Assembly: GCA_034440635.1 (NCBI GenBank)
Contig: JAOTON010002272.1
Location: 976,501 to 1,040,500 of the forward strand
DNA from: Lepas anatifera
Taxonomy: Eukaryota > Arthropoda > Thecostraca > Lepadidae
Length of the DNA: 64,000 nt
Direction: 5' to 3'
How positions within the stretch are numbered: position 1 is the first letter of the stretch; the number at the start of each line of letters is the position of its first letter. The translations under genes were made by a program, and so were the position numbers. The notes below the pieces were generated by a model. The model saw only the letters and a list, made by a program, of their open reading frames with translations. It did not search any database and was not told the DNA's origin. Positions 50,046 through 59,545 of the stretch are shown here, piece after piece.

Positions 50046-50511
50046 AATAAAGGAAAGGGTTTCCCAAAGCTAACAGATGCCATGCCCTTCACATGAATCA
50101 ATGATCGGAGAATATTTTCGATTTAACACTTTTATGATAAAGAGACGTCTCACCTGCCATAGGATTGCTTCTAATTCTGTAAAGAACTTGTGTTGTTTCT
50201 TCAGAACCAAAACAATTGAGAACCCTTAAGCAACACTGAGTCCTCCTGAATCAAGTCTGCAAGCTCGGCAGCGATCGTACGTAAAACTAACCGGCTGCTG
50301 CTGCTATGGGACTGCGCCACTTCTAACGGCTGACACCGCAATATTCACTCCTTCCCCCAAAAGCTGCAGCTTCCCTGCACTGCTTTTGACACATATTCCT
50401 GTGCCAACAACAGCAAAGAGCTTGGAAGAGAGATTTCACTCGACAAAATGTGTGTTGTTTACAGAGCTGCTGAGCCATGATCAGGAGGCGGCGGCTTCAG
50501 ATGCTGTGCCG
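50046..50511. other. Presumed 3' region downstream of the terminal exon
   Basis: The minus-strand 3' UTR of the gene ending at 50512 should lie here. No AATAAA on the minus strand within it. The first one I see is near 49827-49832. Confidence 0.35.
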
Positions 50512-50694
50512 TCACGAGAGTACAGGAGAGCCGGGCGGAGCGGCGACAGGACTGACCTCTGTCCGGAGCACCCTCTCGCGAGAGAGCCGGAGCGCCCTCT
50601 CAACCTGCCGCCGAATGTCCGCGTCCTCGATGTTCGACACCTCCGAGAGACTCAGCTCGGCGAACAGCCGCACCGGCATGTCGCCGGGGTACAC
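50512..50694 (-). CDS. Terminal coding exon of an unrecognised small gene (exon 3 of the DNAAF4-opposed gene)
   Basis: 60 codons plus TGA (50514-50512) directly follow a strong acceptor on the minus strand: CTGCCCTCTGCCTCAG, then GTGTACCCC. The peptide starts VYPGDMPVRLFAELSLSEVS. It continues with a charged, probably helical stretch (NIEDADIRRQVERALRLSRE) and a short Ala/Pro/Ser tail. Phase 0 matches the donor of the exon at 56042-55872, and joining them gives a smooth sequence. Base composition is exon-like compared with its surroundings. The upstream intron begins at once with the 26-bp splice-site minisatellite. I do not recognise the protein. The chance that other exons lie between this and exon 2 is real. 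Confidence 0.65.
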   Translation of the reverse strand: MYPGDMPVRLFAELSLSEVSNIEDADIRRQVERALRLSRERVLRTEVSPVAAPPGSPVLS

Positions 50695-51500
50695 CTGAGG
50701 CAGAGGGCAGGTCAGATACTGAGGTCAGGTCATATCACCTGAGGAAGAGGTCAGGTCAGATCACCTGAGGAAGAGGTCAGGTCATATCACCTGAAGAAGA
50801 GGTCAGGTCATATCACCTGAGGAAGAGGTCAGGTCATATCACCTGAGGAAGAGGTCAGGTCAGATCACCTGAGGAAGAGGTCAGGTCATATCACCTGAGG
50901 AAGAGGTCAGGTCAGATCACCTGAGGAAGAGGTCAGGTCATATCACCTGAGGCAGAGGTCAGGTCATATCACCTGAGGAAGAGGTCAGGTCATATCACCT
51001 GAGGAAGAGGTCAGGTCATATCACCTGAGGAAGAGGTCAGGTCATATCACCTGAGGAAGAGGTCAGGTCATATCACCTGAGGCAGAGGTCAGGTCATATC
51101 ACCTGAGGAAGAGGTCAGGTCATATCACCTGAGGAAGAGGTCAGGTCATATCACCTGAGGAAGAGGTCAGGTCATATCACCTGAGGAAGAGGTCAGGTCA
51201 TATCACCTGAGGAAGAGGTCAGGTCATATCACCTGAAGAAGAGGTCAGTTCATATCACCTGAGGAAGAGGTCAGGTCATATCACCTGAGGAAGAGGTCAG
51301 GTCATATCACCTGAGGCAGAGGTCAGGTAATATCACCTGAGGAAGATGTCAGGTCATATCACCTGAGGAAGAGGTCAGGTCATATCACCTGAGGAAGAGG
51401 TCAGGTCATAACACCTGAGGAGAGATCAGGTCAGATCACCTGAGGCAGAGGTCAGGTCATATCACCTGAGGAAGAGGTCAGGTCAGATCACCTGAGGAAG
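50695..51500 (-). repeat. 26-bp intronic minisatellite built from a 3' splice site, about 30 copies
   Basis: On the plus strand the unit is CTGAGGAAGAGGTCAGGTCA plus TATCAC. On the gene (minus) strand each unit reads ATGACCTGACCTCTTCCTCAG then GTGATA: a branch-point-like CTGAC, a pyrimidine tract, CAG, and a donor-like GTGATA. The last unit merges into the real acceptor of the exon at 50694, which is itself a diverged unit. The plus strand also carries AGGTCAGGTCA in nearly every unit. Confidence 0.95.
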
Positions 51501-51810
51501 AGGTCGGATCAGCCGTCAGATCACTTGAAACAAAGTTTAGATCAGATATCAGGTCACCTGAGGAAGAGTTTAGATCATATATCGGGTCCCCTGAGAAAGA
51601 GGTTAGATCAGCGGTCAGGTCACCTGAGGCAGAGGGCAGGTCAGATCACCTATGGTAGAGGTGCAGATAAGCCGTCAGGCCGCCTTAAAAAAGAGATCAG
51701 GTCAGTGGCCAGACCGACTGAAGTAGAGGTCATGTCACCTGACGCAAGTCAGGTTAATGGTCAGGTCGCCTGCGGTGGAGGTCAGGTCAGCGGTCAGGCC
51801 ACCTGCAGCG
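51501..51810. repeat. Degenerate continuation of the 26-bp array
   Basis: AGATCAG, GTCACCTGAGG and GAGGTCAGGTCAG motifs recur at irregular spacing and fade. Isolated echoes recur at about 52262-52370. Confidence 0.75.
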
Positions 51811-52381
51811 GCGTCAAGACACCATGAGCGCCTGAACTCCAGTGAAATTTTGGGGGTCCTTGGCTCGACTCAGGGCACCCCTCTCATTTCAAAAGCCTGT
51901 AATGACCTCAGGAGTCTCATGAGTTATAAGCGTTACCAACAGGTAGAAGAATTGGCTATTTGAAGTTGGACCCCCCCTCCGCACGTTAAACCCCAAAAAT
52001 ATTAGCTATTATTATTATACAGGGTAAAACTGAACAACTGCTGCGCCTCAGCATGGAGGCCCCTTGGAATCTGGTCCCAATGGAAATCAATCCTTAGCGA
52101 CGCCCTTGGTCTTACGAGAACCAACACACGACTAGAGATCAAGGTTCCATCGATCAGCCACACTTAACAGGAACTGCCTAAGAATGCATCATAGCCCCAT
52201 TGATTTAACACACCTGCGTGTCGCTAGGCGACCTCAGCAAGCTAGTGTGGCTGACCAAACTGACCTCAGGTCATTTGAGGCTGGAGATTACGTCACCTGA
52301 GGTGGAGGTCAGGTCACTTGAGACTAAAGGCCAGGTGAGAGACCGCGTCTCCGGAGGTCAGAAGCCGGGTCACAGTGTCCC
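51811..52381. other. Intronic spacer
   Basis: Within the inferred long intron (minus gene). No feature except scattered AGGTCA-like motifs at 52262-52370. Confidence 0.35.
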
Positions 52382-52385
52382 TTAA

Positions 52386-52835
52386 AGGGAAGGTGGCACC
52401 TTGGTCGAATCCTGGAATTTAGTGCAATTAGGCGTACTTCTAGCCGAAAATAATGAAACCACTCATGATCTCTCTGAAAAATGTACAATACGCTCAATAT
52501 TTTGATTTTTAAAATACTCCTCTAGAAAAAAAAGAAAAAATATCAGCCTGAGGATGATGCCACGATCTGGCAACCACTACCATACTTGAAACGCTTCAAG
52601 GGCTTCGATTGGCTGATGCTCATCGTGACGTCAGCATATGTCGTCACACCAGCAGCTCACAACAATGGCCACCCGGCGAGGGGTTGATGAGGGGTTGGTG
52701 TCAGGTAGGTCTTAGCTTTTTCTACGGAGATATCGAGTTCCAAGACAAATGATATATGGAGTACCGGGTTTTCCGACTTGCTTTACAACTTGGCTATCTC
52801 AGTTAAAATCACGTTATGAAGGTGCCACATTCCCT
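52386..52835 (+). mobile_element. TTAA-MITE family 1, copy C (450 bp)
   Basis: Intact TTAA on both sides (52382-52385 and 52836-52839). Termini AGGGAAGGTGGCACCTT and AAGGTGCCACATTCCCT. The best-preserved copy. It lies inside the inferred intron of the minus-strand gene. Confidence 0.9.
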
Positions 52836-52839
52836 TTAA

Positions 52840-54540
52840 GGACCCGCTACAGGAACCGTATAGACATACTGGGAGCAGAGCCTTGAAGCCCAAGGCAACG
52901 GTGAGCCGAGCACGCAGCGCACCGGCACAAAAAGCGAAACGCTATAGTATTGTCCATGCTAATCTTGCAACCCACATCGCCCCGGAGTAGAAACAGAGGA
53001 TTGTAGACATCAATGTAACATCTTTAAATAGAGCCGTTGGTAAAATTTCGGGACACAAAAGTGGCTCCAAAATTAATGAGCCTCGCGATTGAAGTCATCC
53101 GAACAAAAATAATCCAGAGGTAGGATAATAGCGACCTTAAACTGAATATGAGTGAAAACATTATCCAAAAAAAAGCCAAAATGTGCATTGATATCACAAA
53201 AATAGCATAAATAACCCATACCACCCATTTTACAGCCTATCAGTCAAACATTTCACTAAAATAAACGCCGAGACAGTGAGACCCGACCATTGGCATGCCA
53301 CATAGAAGGGGCCAGGTCCAGTGGGAGGGTGTAGTTGAAGGGTAACATATCCTGTGCTGTCCCGCCCTACCTGCTGAGGGACCTACCTCGACAGAGGTAC
53401 GGGCCCGAGCCCGACAGCACACAGCAGACCGGTGATTGGTGTTCCTAATACCGGGGTGCTGGGTAGAAAATAACACCCAGGCAAGCTGAGTGTTCCACTC
53501 ACTGCTTTGCTGTTTATACTCAATTTTCCACTCACTTTGCAAATGGTCATTTTTAGGGCATGATTCGATAATCCTGGTGTGTGCGAACTCATCAAAAGTA
53601 TGTTAGCAAGGAAATTTTGATGAAAATGTTCTTCCTAAACTTTGAATTATCGATTAAATAAGAGCTTTAATTGACATCCACAATTTTCTAACTTCCTAAT
53701 TTCCCACTCGCCTCTCTATTTTCAAATGTGAATTGTACCCTCAGTACCCTCCAGCACGATCACTTTTGTGATTCTGCCTGTGCCCAGAACGTAAGCCACG
53801 CAAGCACTGCCCACAAAAGTGAATAACTGTTTTGCAAAACAAAAATCGGCAAAATCGGTGGGTTTGGGCAGATCCAATGCCTTTTTGTCCCCTCCCCTCC
53901 TGGATCCACCAGTGTACTAGTGTGAGCACCCCTGAAAACGACAAAACAAAAGAAAATTACAATGGTGTGTGTGTTGAACTAGACTGATGATGATAATTGG
54001 AGTTTTAGGGCACTGCAGCTGCATAGGCTATATGTGCCCGGTTCAAGGAGACTCTCCCACATACCACTCATTGTGCCACCGACCAACCAGTCATGTTCAG
54101 ATCCCAGACAGTCAACAACACCACGGGCAGACCGCAGACTCACAGCCGAGCTGAGCTCGTTTGGCTGTAGCAGGTCATGTGGAGACGCATTCCGAAAAAC
54201 ACTAAAGCAGATCAACCCTCGTAGTCCCTGTACCCCGCACATTCAACAACCTCCCGCAGATTCTGCGTGTGTGCATTTTGCAGACATTCGGACCGCTTTC
54301 GCAAGACAAGCTGCGCCTTCAACAGGACCGCGACCAGCACGATTGAAAAGTTTCCAACTGACCGGCGGTTAAGGCCAGTCACCCCATCGGGACTTATATC
54401 GTAAGCCCTGCTATCCAACTTGTAAGTTACAAGTTTGCTAGCAGGATTCCTGTGGAGCAGCTGGCTTCTAAACCGAGTCGAGCTGGCCTACAGAGGTCGG
54501 ACAGTGACCCCCCTGGAGGCCGATGGTCTACGAAAAACGG
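52840..54540. other. Intronic or intergenic, nothing recognised
   Basis: Contains a hAT-MITE-like end at about 53893-53910 (CTCCTGGATCCACCAGTG) without a clear partner. No coding exon that I can support. Confidence 0.4.
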
Positions 54541-54544
54541 CAAG

Positions 54545-55075
54545 CTCTCGGTAGTGCTCCATGAATCTGCTGATGAAACATGGAGCACTACAGATCCATG
54601 GATCTGCTCATGAAACATGGAGCACTACAGATCCATGGATCTGCTCATGAAACATGGAGCACTACAGATCCATGGATCTGCTCATGAAACATGGAGCACT
54701 ACAGATCCATGGATCTGCTCATGAAACATGGAGCAGTACAGATCCATGGATCTGCTCATGAAACATGGAGCACTACAGATCCATGGATCTGCTCATGAAC
54801 ATGGAGCACTACAGATCCATGGATTTGCTCATGAAACATGGAGCACTACAGATCCATGGATCTGCTCATGAAACATGGAGCACTACAGATCCATGGATCT
54901 GCTCATGAACCATGGAGCACTACAGATCCATGGATCTGCTCATGAACCATGGAGCACTACAGATCCATGGATCTGCTCATGATACATGGAGCACTACAGA
55001 TCCATGGATCTGCTCATGAAACATGGAGCACTATCGATCCATGGATCTGCTCATGAACCATGGAGCACTCATAAG
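54545..55075 (+). repeat. 37-bp minisatellite, about 14 copies
   Basis: The unit GATCCATGGATCTGCTCATG plus AAACATGGAGCACTACA is nearly identical throughout, so it is recent. Each unit holds the palindrome GATCCATGGATC. It is unrelated in sequence to the 37-bp array at 5160-6389. Confidence 0.95.
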
Positions 55076-55871
55076 ACTCATGCTGCAGTCTTATCTGCTC
55101 TGGTGGGAGCCTATGCTCGAATACAGACTGCGCTTGAAGAACTTTCCGGCGGCATCACAATTTCCCAACGCATTTGAATAGACCGTTACGTCTCTCATGA
55201 GTTGCGATGTTTCCCAGATCGATAACCTTACCACAGGTTTCATAGCCAGCAGCCACAAAGGACTTTGGAGGGACTTTTCTCTATTTCCTTTCCGGACAGG
55301 CATCGTTCAAAACGTCAAGATATCAAGCATCGCATTAAGAGGGGAATGCAGCACCTTAAATGACAACTGAACTAGCTTTTGATTCTGCACCTCAGTGAAA
55401 TGCATCTTCCTGCGATTAAATTGAATAAAAAACGAATGTGAAAGTCTTGCAGGAGTTTCCAGAGTGGTATTATTTGATAATGTCTTATCACGCGACGTCT
55501 GACGCCTTTGGGGGAGTTGGGTACAGCCCAAACTATAATCAAGCGAACCATCTATGATCTTGTGGGAATCAACAATTTTGGTCCTCTTCGGAGTCGCTTT
55601 AGAACTAGCTGACGATTTTTACTAGAAGGCTCAGCACTACTTTGGCCTGTTCCCTTCCAAGCCTCCGTATTGCGTGAATGTTGCACAGTTGGCACGAGCA
55701 GGCGCAGTTCCTTTGCATCCCCACCAACGCCATTGTCGCGGCGCTGGGCTCGGTCACTTTCTGGTGTTGGAAATGGGGGTGATAACATTGCAGACCGGGA
55801 TCGTGATCGAAATTTCATCGAGGCCCCAGGACCCTAACTCTGGAATTGCACTCCCTGTTAGCAAAGCTCAC
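55076..55871. other. Intronic, nothing firm
   Basis: An 88-codon minus-strand frame at 55818-55552 shows no recognised domain and no convincing splice pair. Confidence 0.35.
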
Positions 55872-56042
55872 CTCCAGTACTCTGCCGAGGCCTTGCGGAA
55901 CCACCATTTCGGCCAGAGTGTGACCGGCCACGGGTGCTGAGGCCGTGGCCGACAGGGAGCGCTTGAAGCGCCGCCATCGACCCGTGGGCATATCCAGTCT
56001 CAGCGGCGGCGGCGGCATGGTGGCGCCATCAAACGGCCAAAG
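55872..56042 (-). CDS. Internal exon 2 of an unrecognised small gene opposed to DNAAF4
   Basis: 171 bp (57 codons, phase 0 at both ends) between a strong acceptor (TACTTTGTTTGCAG) and a strong donor (CTGGAG|GTGAGC) on the minus strand. The encoded peptide begins LWPFDGATMPPPPLRLDMPT, then a basic segment (GRWRRFKRS), then VAGHTLAEMVVPQGLGRVLE. The ninth codon is an ATG in a near-perfect context (GCCACCATGC at 56018), so translation could start here. That would give about 109 residues with exon 3, or 124 with exon 1. Family not recognised. The shared promoter with DNAAF4 suggests a role in motile cilia or flagella, but that is inference. Confidence 0.68.
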
Positions 56043-56393
56043 CTGCAAACAAAGTACAAACTCCAGTCACCAGGTGGGTATCGAACCAGCGACAACACAA
56101 CACACGGCATTGATCAGTGGCGGTCTGAGGGAAGTATATTTTGGGGTCGGTTTCAGGAGAGGTTATTACGCGTTTTCCAAGTTCTGCACACAAAAAATGC
56201 GTAAGGATTCGTGAAATCAAATACTCACAGGATCCAAATTAAAACAAAAACTTCCTCGCATTCATTATAATTTCAGGATATGCCTCAATTTCATGACCTC
56301 GAATAAAGTTTGAATGCTATAAAAAACAGGCATATCATAATTTTTCCAAGAAATAATCGAAACCAGTCCTAAAAATGCATGCTGAAACCTTAC
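56043..56393 (-). other. Inferred intron 1 of the minus-strand gene
   Basis: 351 bp from the donor GTAAGG (56393) to the acceptor at 56043. It includes a short tRNA-box-B-like string (TGGTTCGATACCC on minus, about 56085), too little to call a SINE. Confidence 0.45.
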
Positions 56394-56414
56394 CGGCCAG
56401 AGGCTCTCTGACAT
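56394..56414 (-). CDS. Candidate exon 1 (MSESLWP) of the minus-strand gene
   Basis: An ATG at 56414 opens seven codons that end exactly at a consensus donor (GGCCG|GTAAGG). Phase 0 matches exon 2. It starts 3 bp from an RFX-like palindrome. A seven-codon first exon is short, and the exon could instead be untranslated leader with the start in exon 2. Confidence 0.4.
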
Positions 56415-56416
56415 CA

Positions 56417-56431
56417 GGTTGCTTGGCAACC
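56417..56431. promoter_or_regulatory. RFX X-box-like palindrome 1
   Basis: GGTTGCTTGGCAACC has two RFX half-sites (GTTGCT and a perfect GGCAAC) with one base between them. It fits GTNRCC(N0-3)RGYAAC with one mismatch. It lies about 367 bp upstream of the DNAAF4 start and next to the opposed gene. Confidence 0.6.
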
Positions 56432-56452
56432 ACAAGTCACTACAGTTCGACC

Positions 56453-56466
56453 GTTGCTATGGAAAC
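56453..56466 (+). promoter_or_regulatory. RFX X-box-like site 2
   Basis: GTTGCTATGGAAAC matches the nematode DAF-19/RFX ciliary consensus RYYNYYATRRNRAC at all 14 positions. It is 22 bp from the first site, within the head-to-head interval. RFX factors are the established activators of ciliary genes. Confidence 0.65.
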
Positions 56467-56797
56467 ATTAAACGATCGGAGGATTCCCGGCCCTATTCCA
56501 GCTTCGCCAAGCAAGTTCACCAGTATAATTAAAGCTCAGTGGTGGAGGAGATCCTGTGCTGACGGAGACGGGTTATGGACGCTAACATATTGATTTGTTC
56601 TGTATCTATCTCGTTTTGGTGCAAGTAAATGGTCCGTTTATGTGTAGCATCCACAAATATTTCATCGAACATCACTGACGAAGTTCTTGCTAGATCCCTT
56701 CAGTGAGATAGGGATTTCATTTAAACTCAAGAGGCCACATTCTATTTGAACTGGAGTATTGCAACTTGGATCTCCCACGCCAAATATCTAATCAAAA

Positions 56798-58105
56798 ATG
56801 GTTATCGTTATCAACAACTATACTTGGCAACAAAATAACAAAAAAGTTATCATCAACGTACCAATTACACCTGCCTCGAAGGACAACTTAAGCATCATTT
56901 GTACCGAAAACTATCTTAAGGTGTCCAAGCCACCGTATATATTCGAAGCTTGCTTGCCGAATTCAGTTGATCATGATGCAACCACCGTCAAAGTTGTCGA
57001 CAGAGAAATAGTAATTGAACTAACTAAATTGAGCGAGAAACGCTGGGACGACATTCGCAAGACCTTAACAAAGGAAGAGCAAATGGAGGAGCGCATGGCA
57101 GCACAGCAGACCGTGGAAAGAATGGAGAAGGAGGGTGCAGAGAAGCGAAGTGAAGTTCGACAAGCTCGGGAGCGATTGAGTGTGTCAGAACAGATGAAGT
57201 TGGATGATCAAGGGCGGAAATCACGAGAAAACGCACGTGAGCGAGAGAAACAACAGGCGCTAGCTGAAGCATTTAGAGTTAGTTCCTCCAAGTCCAGAAA
57301 GCGCAGCGGTCGTCGTCAAAGCGAGGTAACGATTTTTAACGTCAGTGAAGCCACCGAGTCGCAGAGCATATCAGACCAAGAGGATTACGGCGATAGCCTG
57401 TACGCGTCAGAAACCTCAGCAGCTACAACCTCGGAGGTGAAGAATTTCAGGCCGCTGTCAACAGTGCACGCAGCGCGCTCGGCCACTCCCGGCGGCGTCA
57501 GCGTGGCCGAGCAGGCACCACCGGTACGCACACGCGGCACCATCCTCACCAGCCACACACCGCGCAGCTTTCCAACAGCAGCCCGCGAGAGCAAATCCGA
57601 GGAGGAGCAGGAATGGCTGAGAAAACAGGCGGCCGCCTTCCGACGCGACGGAGCGCTCACCGACGAGGACCTGCGGCCTCACGAGCATGACTCGCGCTGG
57701 CTGAAAGAGCGCGGCGATACCTTCTACCAGCGCGGCAACTACCTGGCAGCAGTCAACGCCTACTCCCACGCCCTGCACGTCTCGTCCAAGGCACCTGAGC
57801 TGTACAGCAACCGAGCTGCGGCGCATCTGAAGCTCAACAACTACCACAAGGCGCTGGAGGACTCGTCGTCGGCGCTGGAGCTGCTGACTCCGCCGGTGAA
57901 GGCCAACCAGCAGGCCCGTCTGCGCTGTCACGTGCGGAGAGGCACGGCGCTGATGCGTCTGGCGGCGTTCCCTGAGGCGCTGGCCGAGTACAACATGGCC
58001 TGCAGCCTGGATCCCACCAACCAGAAGCTGACAGCCGACACGGAGACCATCCGAAGACTAGCCGAGGGCGACAGTGAGGAGGATGACCTTGTCACGCTTG
58101 ATTAG
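56798..58105 (+). CDS. DNAAF4: Dynein axonemal assembly factor 4 (DYX1C1-type), single open frame
   Basis: 435 codons, ATG to TAG, strong start context (A at -3, G at +4). DNAAF4 is a cytoplasmic co-chaperone that works with HSP90/HSP70 and other assembly factors to preassemble outer and inner dynein arms for motile cilia and sperm flagella. The N-terminal CS (p23-like) domain spans about residues 3-78, with YTWQQ and CTENYLKV as in the family. Residues 85-165 are charged and helical. 165-255 is a Ser-rich linker, longer in acidic and Ser residues than I would expect. The family motif FPTAARES (258-265) precedes three TPRs (about 299-332, 333-366, 375-408; note NRAAAHLKL and HVRRGTAL). Length is close to the usual 420. 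The frame has no introns, unlike vertebrate genes, and is intact. No A-tail or target duplication was seen that would prove a retrocopy. Codon use shifts from AT-rich in the CS half to GC-rich in the TPR half. Confidence 0.96.
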   Translation: MVIVINNYTWQQNNKKVIINVPITPASKDNLSIICTENYLKVSKPPYIFEACLPNSVDHDATTVKVVDREIVIELTKLSEKRWDDIRKTLTKEEQMEERMAAQQTVERMEKEGAEKRSEVRQARERLSVSEQMKLDDQGRKSRENAREREKQQALAEAFRVSSSKSRKRSGRRQSEVTIFNVSEATESQSISDQEDYGDSLYASETSAATTSEVKNFRPLSTVHAARSATPGGVSVAEQAPPVRTRGTILTSHTPRSFPTAARESKSEEEQEWLRKQAAAFRRDGALTDEDLRPHEHDSRWLKERGDTFYQRGNYLAAVNAYSHALHVSSKAPELYSNRAAAHLKLNNYHKALEDSSSALELLTPPVKANQQARLRCHVRRGTALMRLAAFPEALAEYNMACSLDPTNQKLTADTETIRRLAEGDSEEDDLVTLD

Positions 58106-58424
58106 CTCACTGCTGGCCATCGTCGAGCAGGTTGGCAAACGGTGTTTATACTTATGGTCTTGTTTATTTGAGTCGCTCGACGGGAAATACAGGCAAACAC
58201 AGATAGGCTCGTTGATGTAGGTACTGCTGAGAATGTGCCGGTTCTATTTCTGATATTGTTGCACAGCATAAATGAATTGTCGTTCCTAGCAATGAAAAGG
58301 TGAGGAGTTGGTGTGACTGGTGAAGGCGAAGTGCAGGAAGTTTCAAGGATTGCCACTGCCAGGGGTGTCCGGTAAAACACGTGCAAACATTTGATGAAAA
58401 TAGACTCAACAGAAGAAATTAGGA
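58106..58424 (+). other. Presumed DNAAF4 3' UTR
   Basis: No other feature seen between the stop codon and the first polyadenylation signal. Confidence 0.4.
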
Positions 58425-58430
58425 GAAATA
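58425..58430 (+). terminator. Candidate polyadenylation signal for DNAAF4
   Basis: AATAAA about 320 bp after the stop codon, the first clear signal downstream. A second (AATAAA near 58604) follows. Confidence 0.45.
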
Positions 58431-58782
58431 AAAATCCTGAAAAAGAGCAAAATGCAGCAAATAGCTATCTCAAATGCGCTCAAAGTCTCAAATGCCATTT
58501 TCCTGCTCATCAATGCTGTAATGTGGTAGTTTAGAAGCGTCCTGAGGAGGGAGCTACAAGTTAATAATATGCCAGTCACAATTCTCTAAGAATTGTCTAT
58601 AAAATAAAATGGTATGCACGAACTGTTCGTTTCTTGGACCAGATGGGTGATCCTGGTTGCTACGGAGACGAATCTGCCAGATTTGGCGGTCACATCGCGT
58701 CTAGAATACGCCGTCCCACCACTTACAGCAGCAAAGTAAGCAAATGCGGTGGGACGGGGGCGGGGACCCAAGCAGTTCTTAC

Positions 58783-59444
58783 AGGGACTGTGGTACCTTG
58801 GTGCAATTTCAAACTAGATTGGTTTTCCATGCATACACGCATATTACACATAAATATGCATATATGCTTAAAATAATGGATTCTGCTTGATTTCTGCTTG
58901 ATTTCGGCAAGAAAATATCCATATCCGCGTGTCATCGTGATCTGATTTGTGCCAAATTGAACCCAATTGATTTGCGCCACAAATGAACGCGAACTCAAAT
59001 GGAACGCTTCAGCTAAATGAGGCTATCATTACAACCAAAAGAGACATTTATCTACTTCTGCCATTTTCTCGGCAAATCAAAACAGATCTCACGTTTCCAC
59101 CTGGTCATTGAGGAAAGTAATACGGATCTATAGTCGCCATTACCGAGGTCGCGTTTGGCACGTAGGACTGAAACAGGTCCAAGCACGAAAAAATTGTCTG
59201 CGCAGCGGGGCTTGAGCATTACGTCACGTTCCCACAACAACCTCATAAAACCTGACCACCTGGGGAGGACAAAGTCGATAGGGGGTGAATTTCTACCTTT
59301 TCCGTGAATAATAAGTTCTTAGATAAATCATGTATGGGCCCATAATAATAATAAAATATCGATGAAGTGGTTAATCAGCACACTCACAGCCAGCATAACA
59401 TGGCCATCTCAGTTCAAATCCCATTATGAAAGTGTCACATCCCC
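58783..59444 (+). mobile_element. TTAA-MITE family 2, copy 1 (about 662 bp)
   Basis: Left flank TTAC (58779-58782), then AGGGACTGTGGTACCTTGG. The right end GAAAGTGTCACATCCCC is followed by TCAA (59445-59448). The ends are inverted relatives of family 1 termini. The interior (58935-59330) aligns with 59725-60130 of the next element, for example GAGCATTACGTCACGTTCCC against GAACATTACGTCACATTTCC. Confidence 0.65.
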
Positions 59445-59545
59445 TCAAACTTTTTGATTTATATGACCTTGGTGCGTTCCAAAAGGTAAGCGATCGTCCT
59501 CATGTGAGAATGTAGGAAGTAACAGTGGCTCTACCCCTCTTTTGA

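Noticed and set aside
50386..50742. 118-codon plus-strand frame
   Set aside because: A shadow of the minus-strand terminal exon, which has a proper acceptor, natural composition and a matching partner exon.
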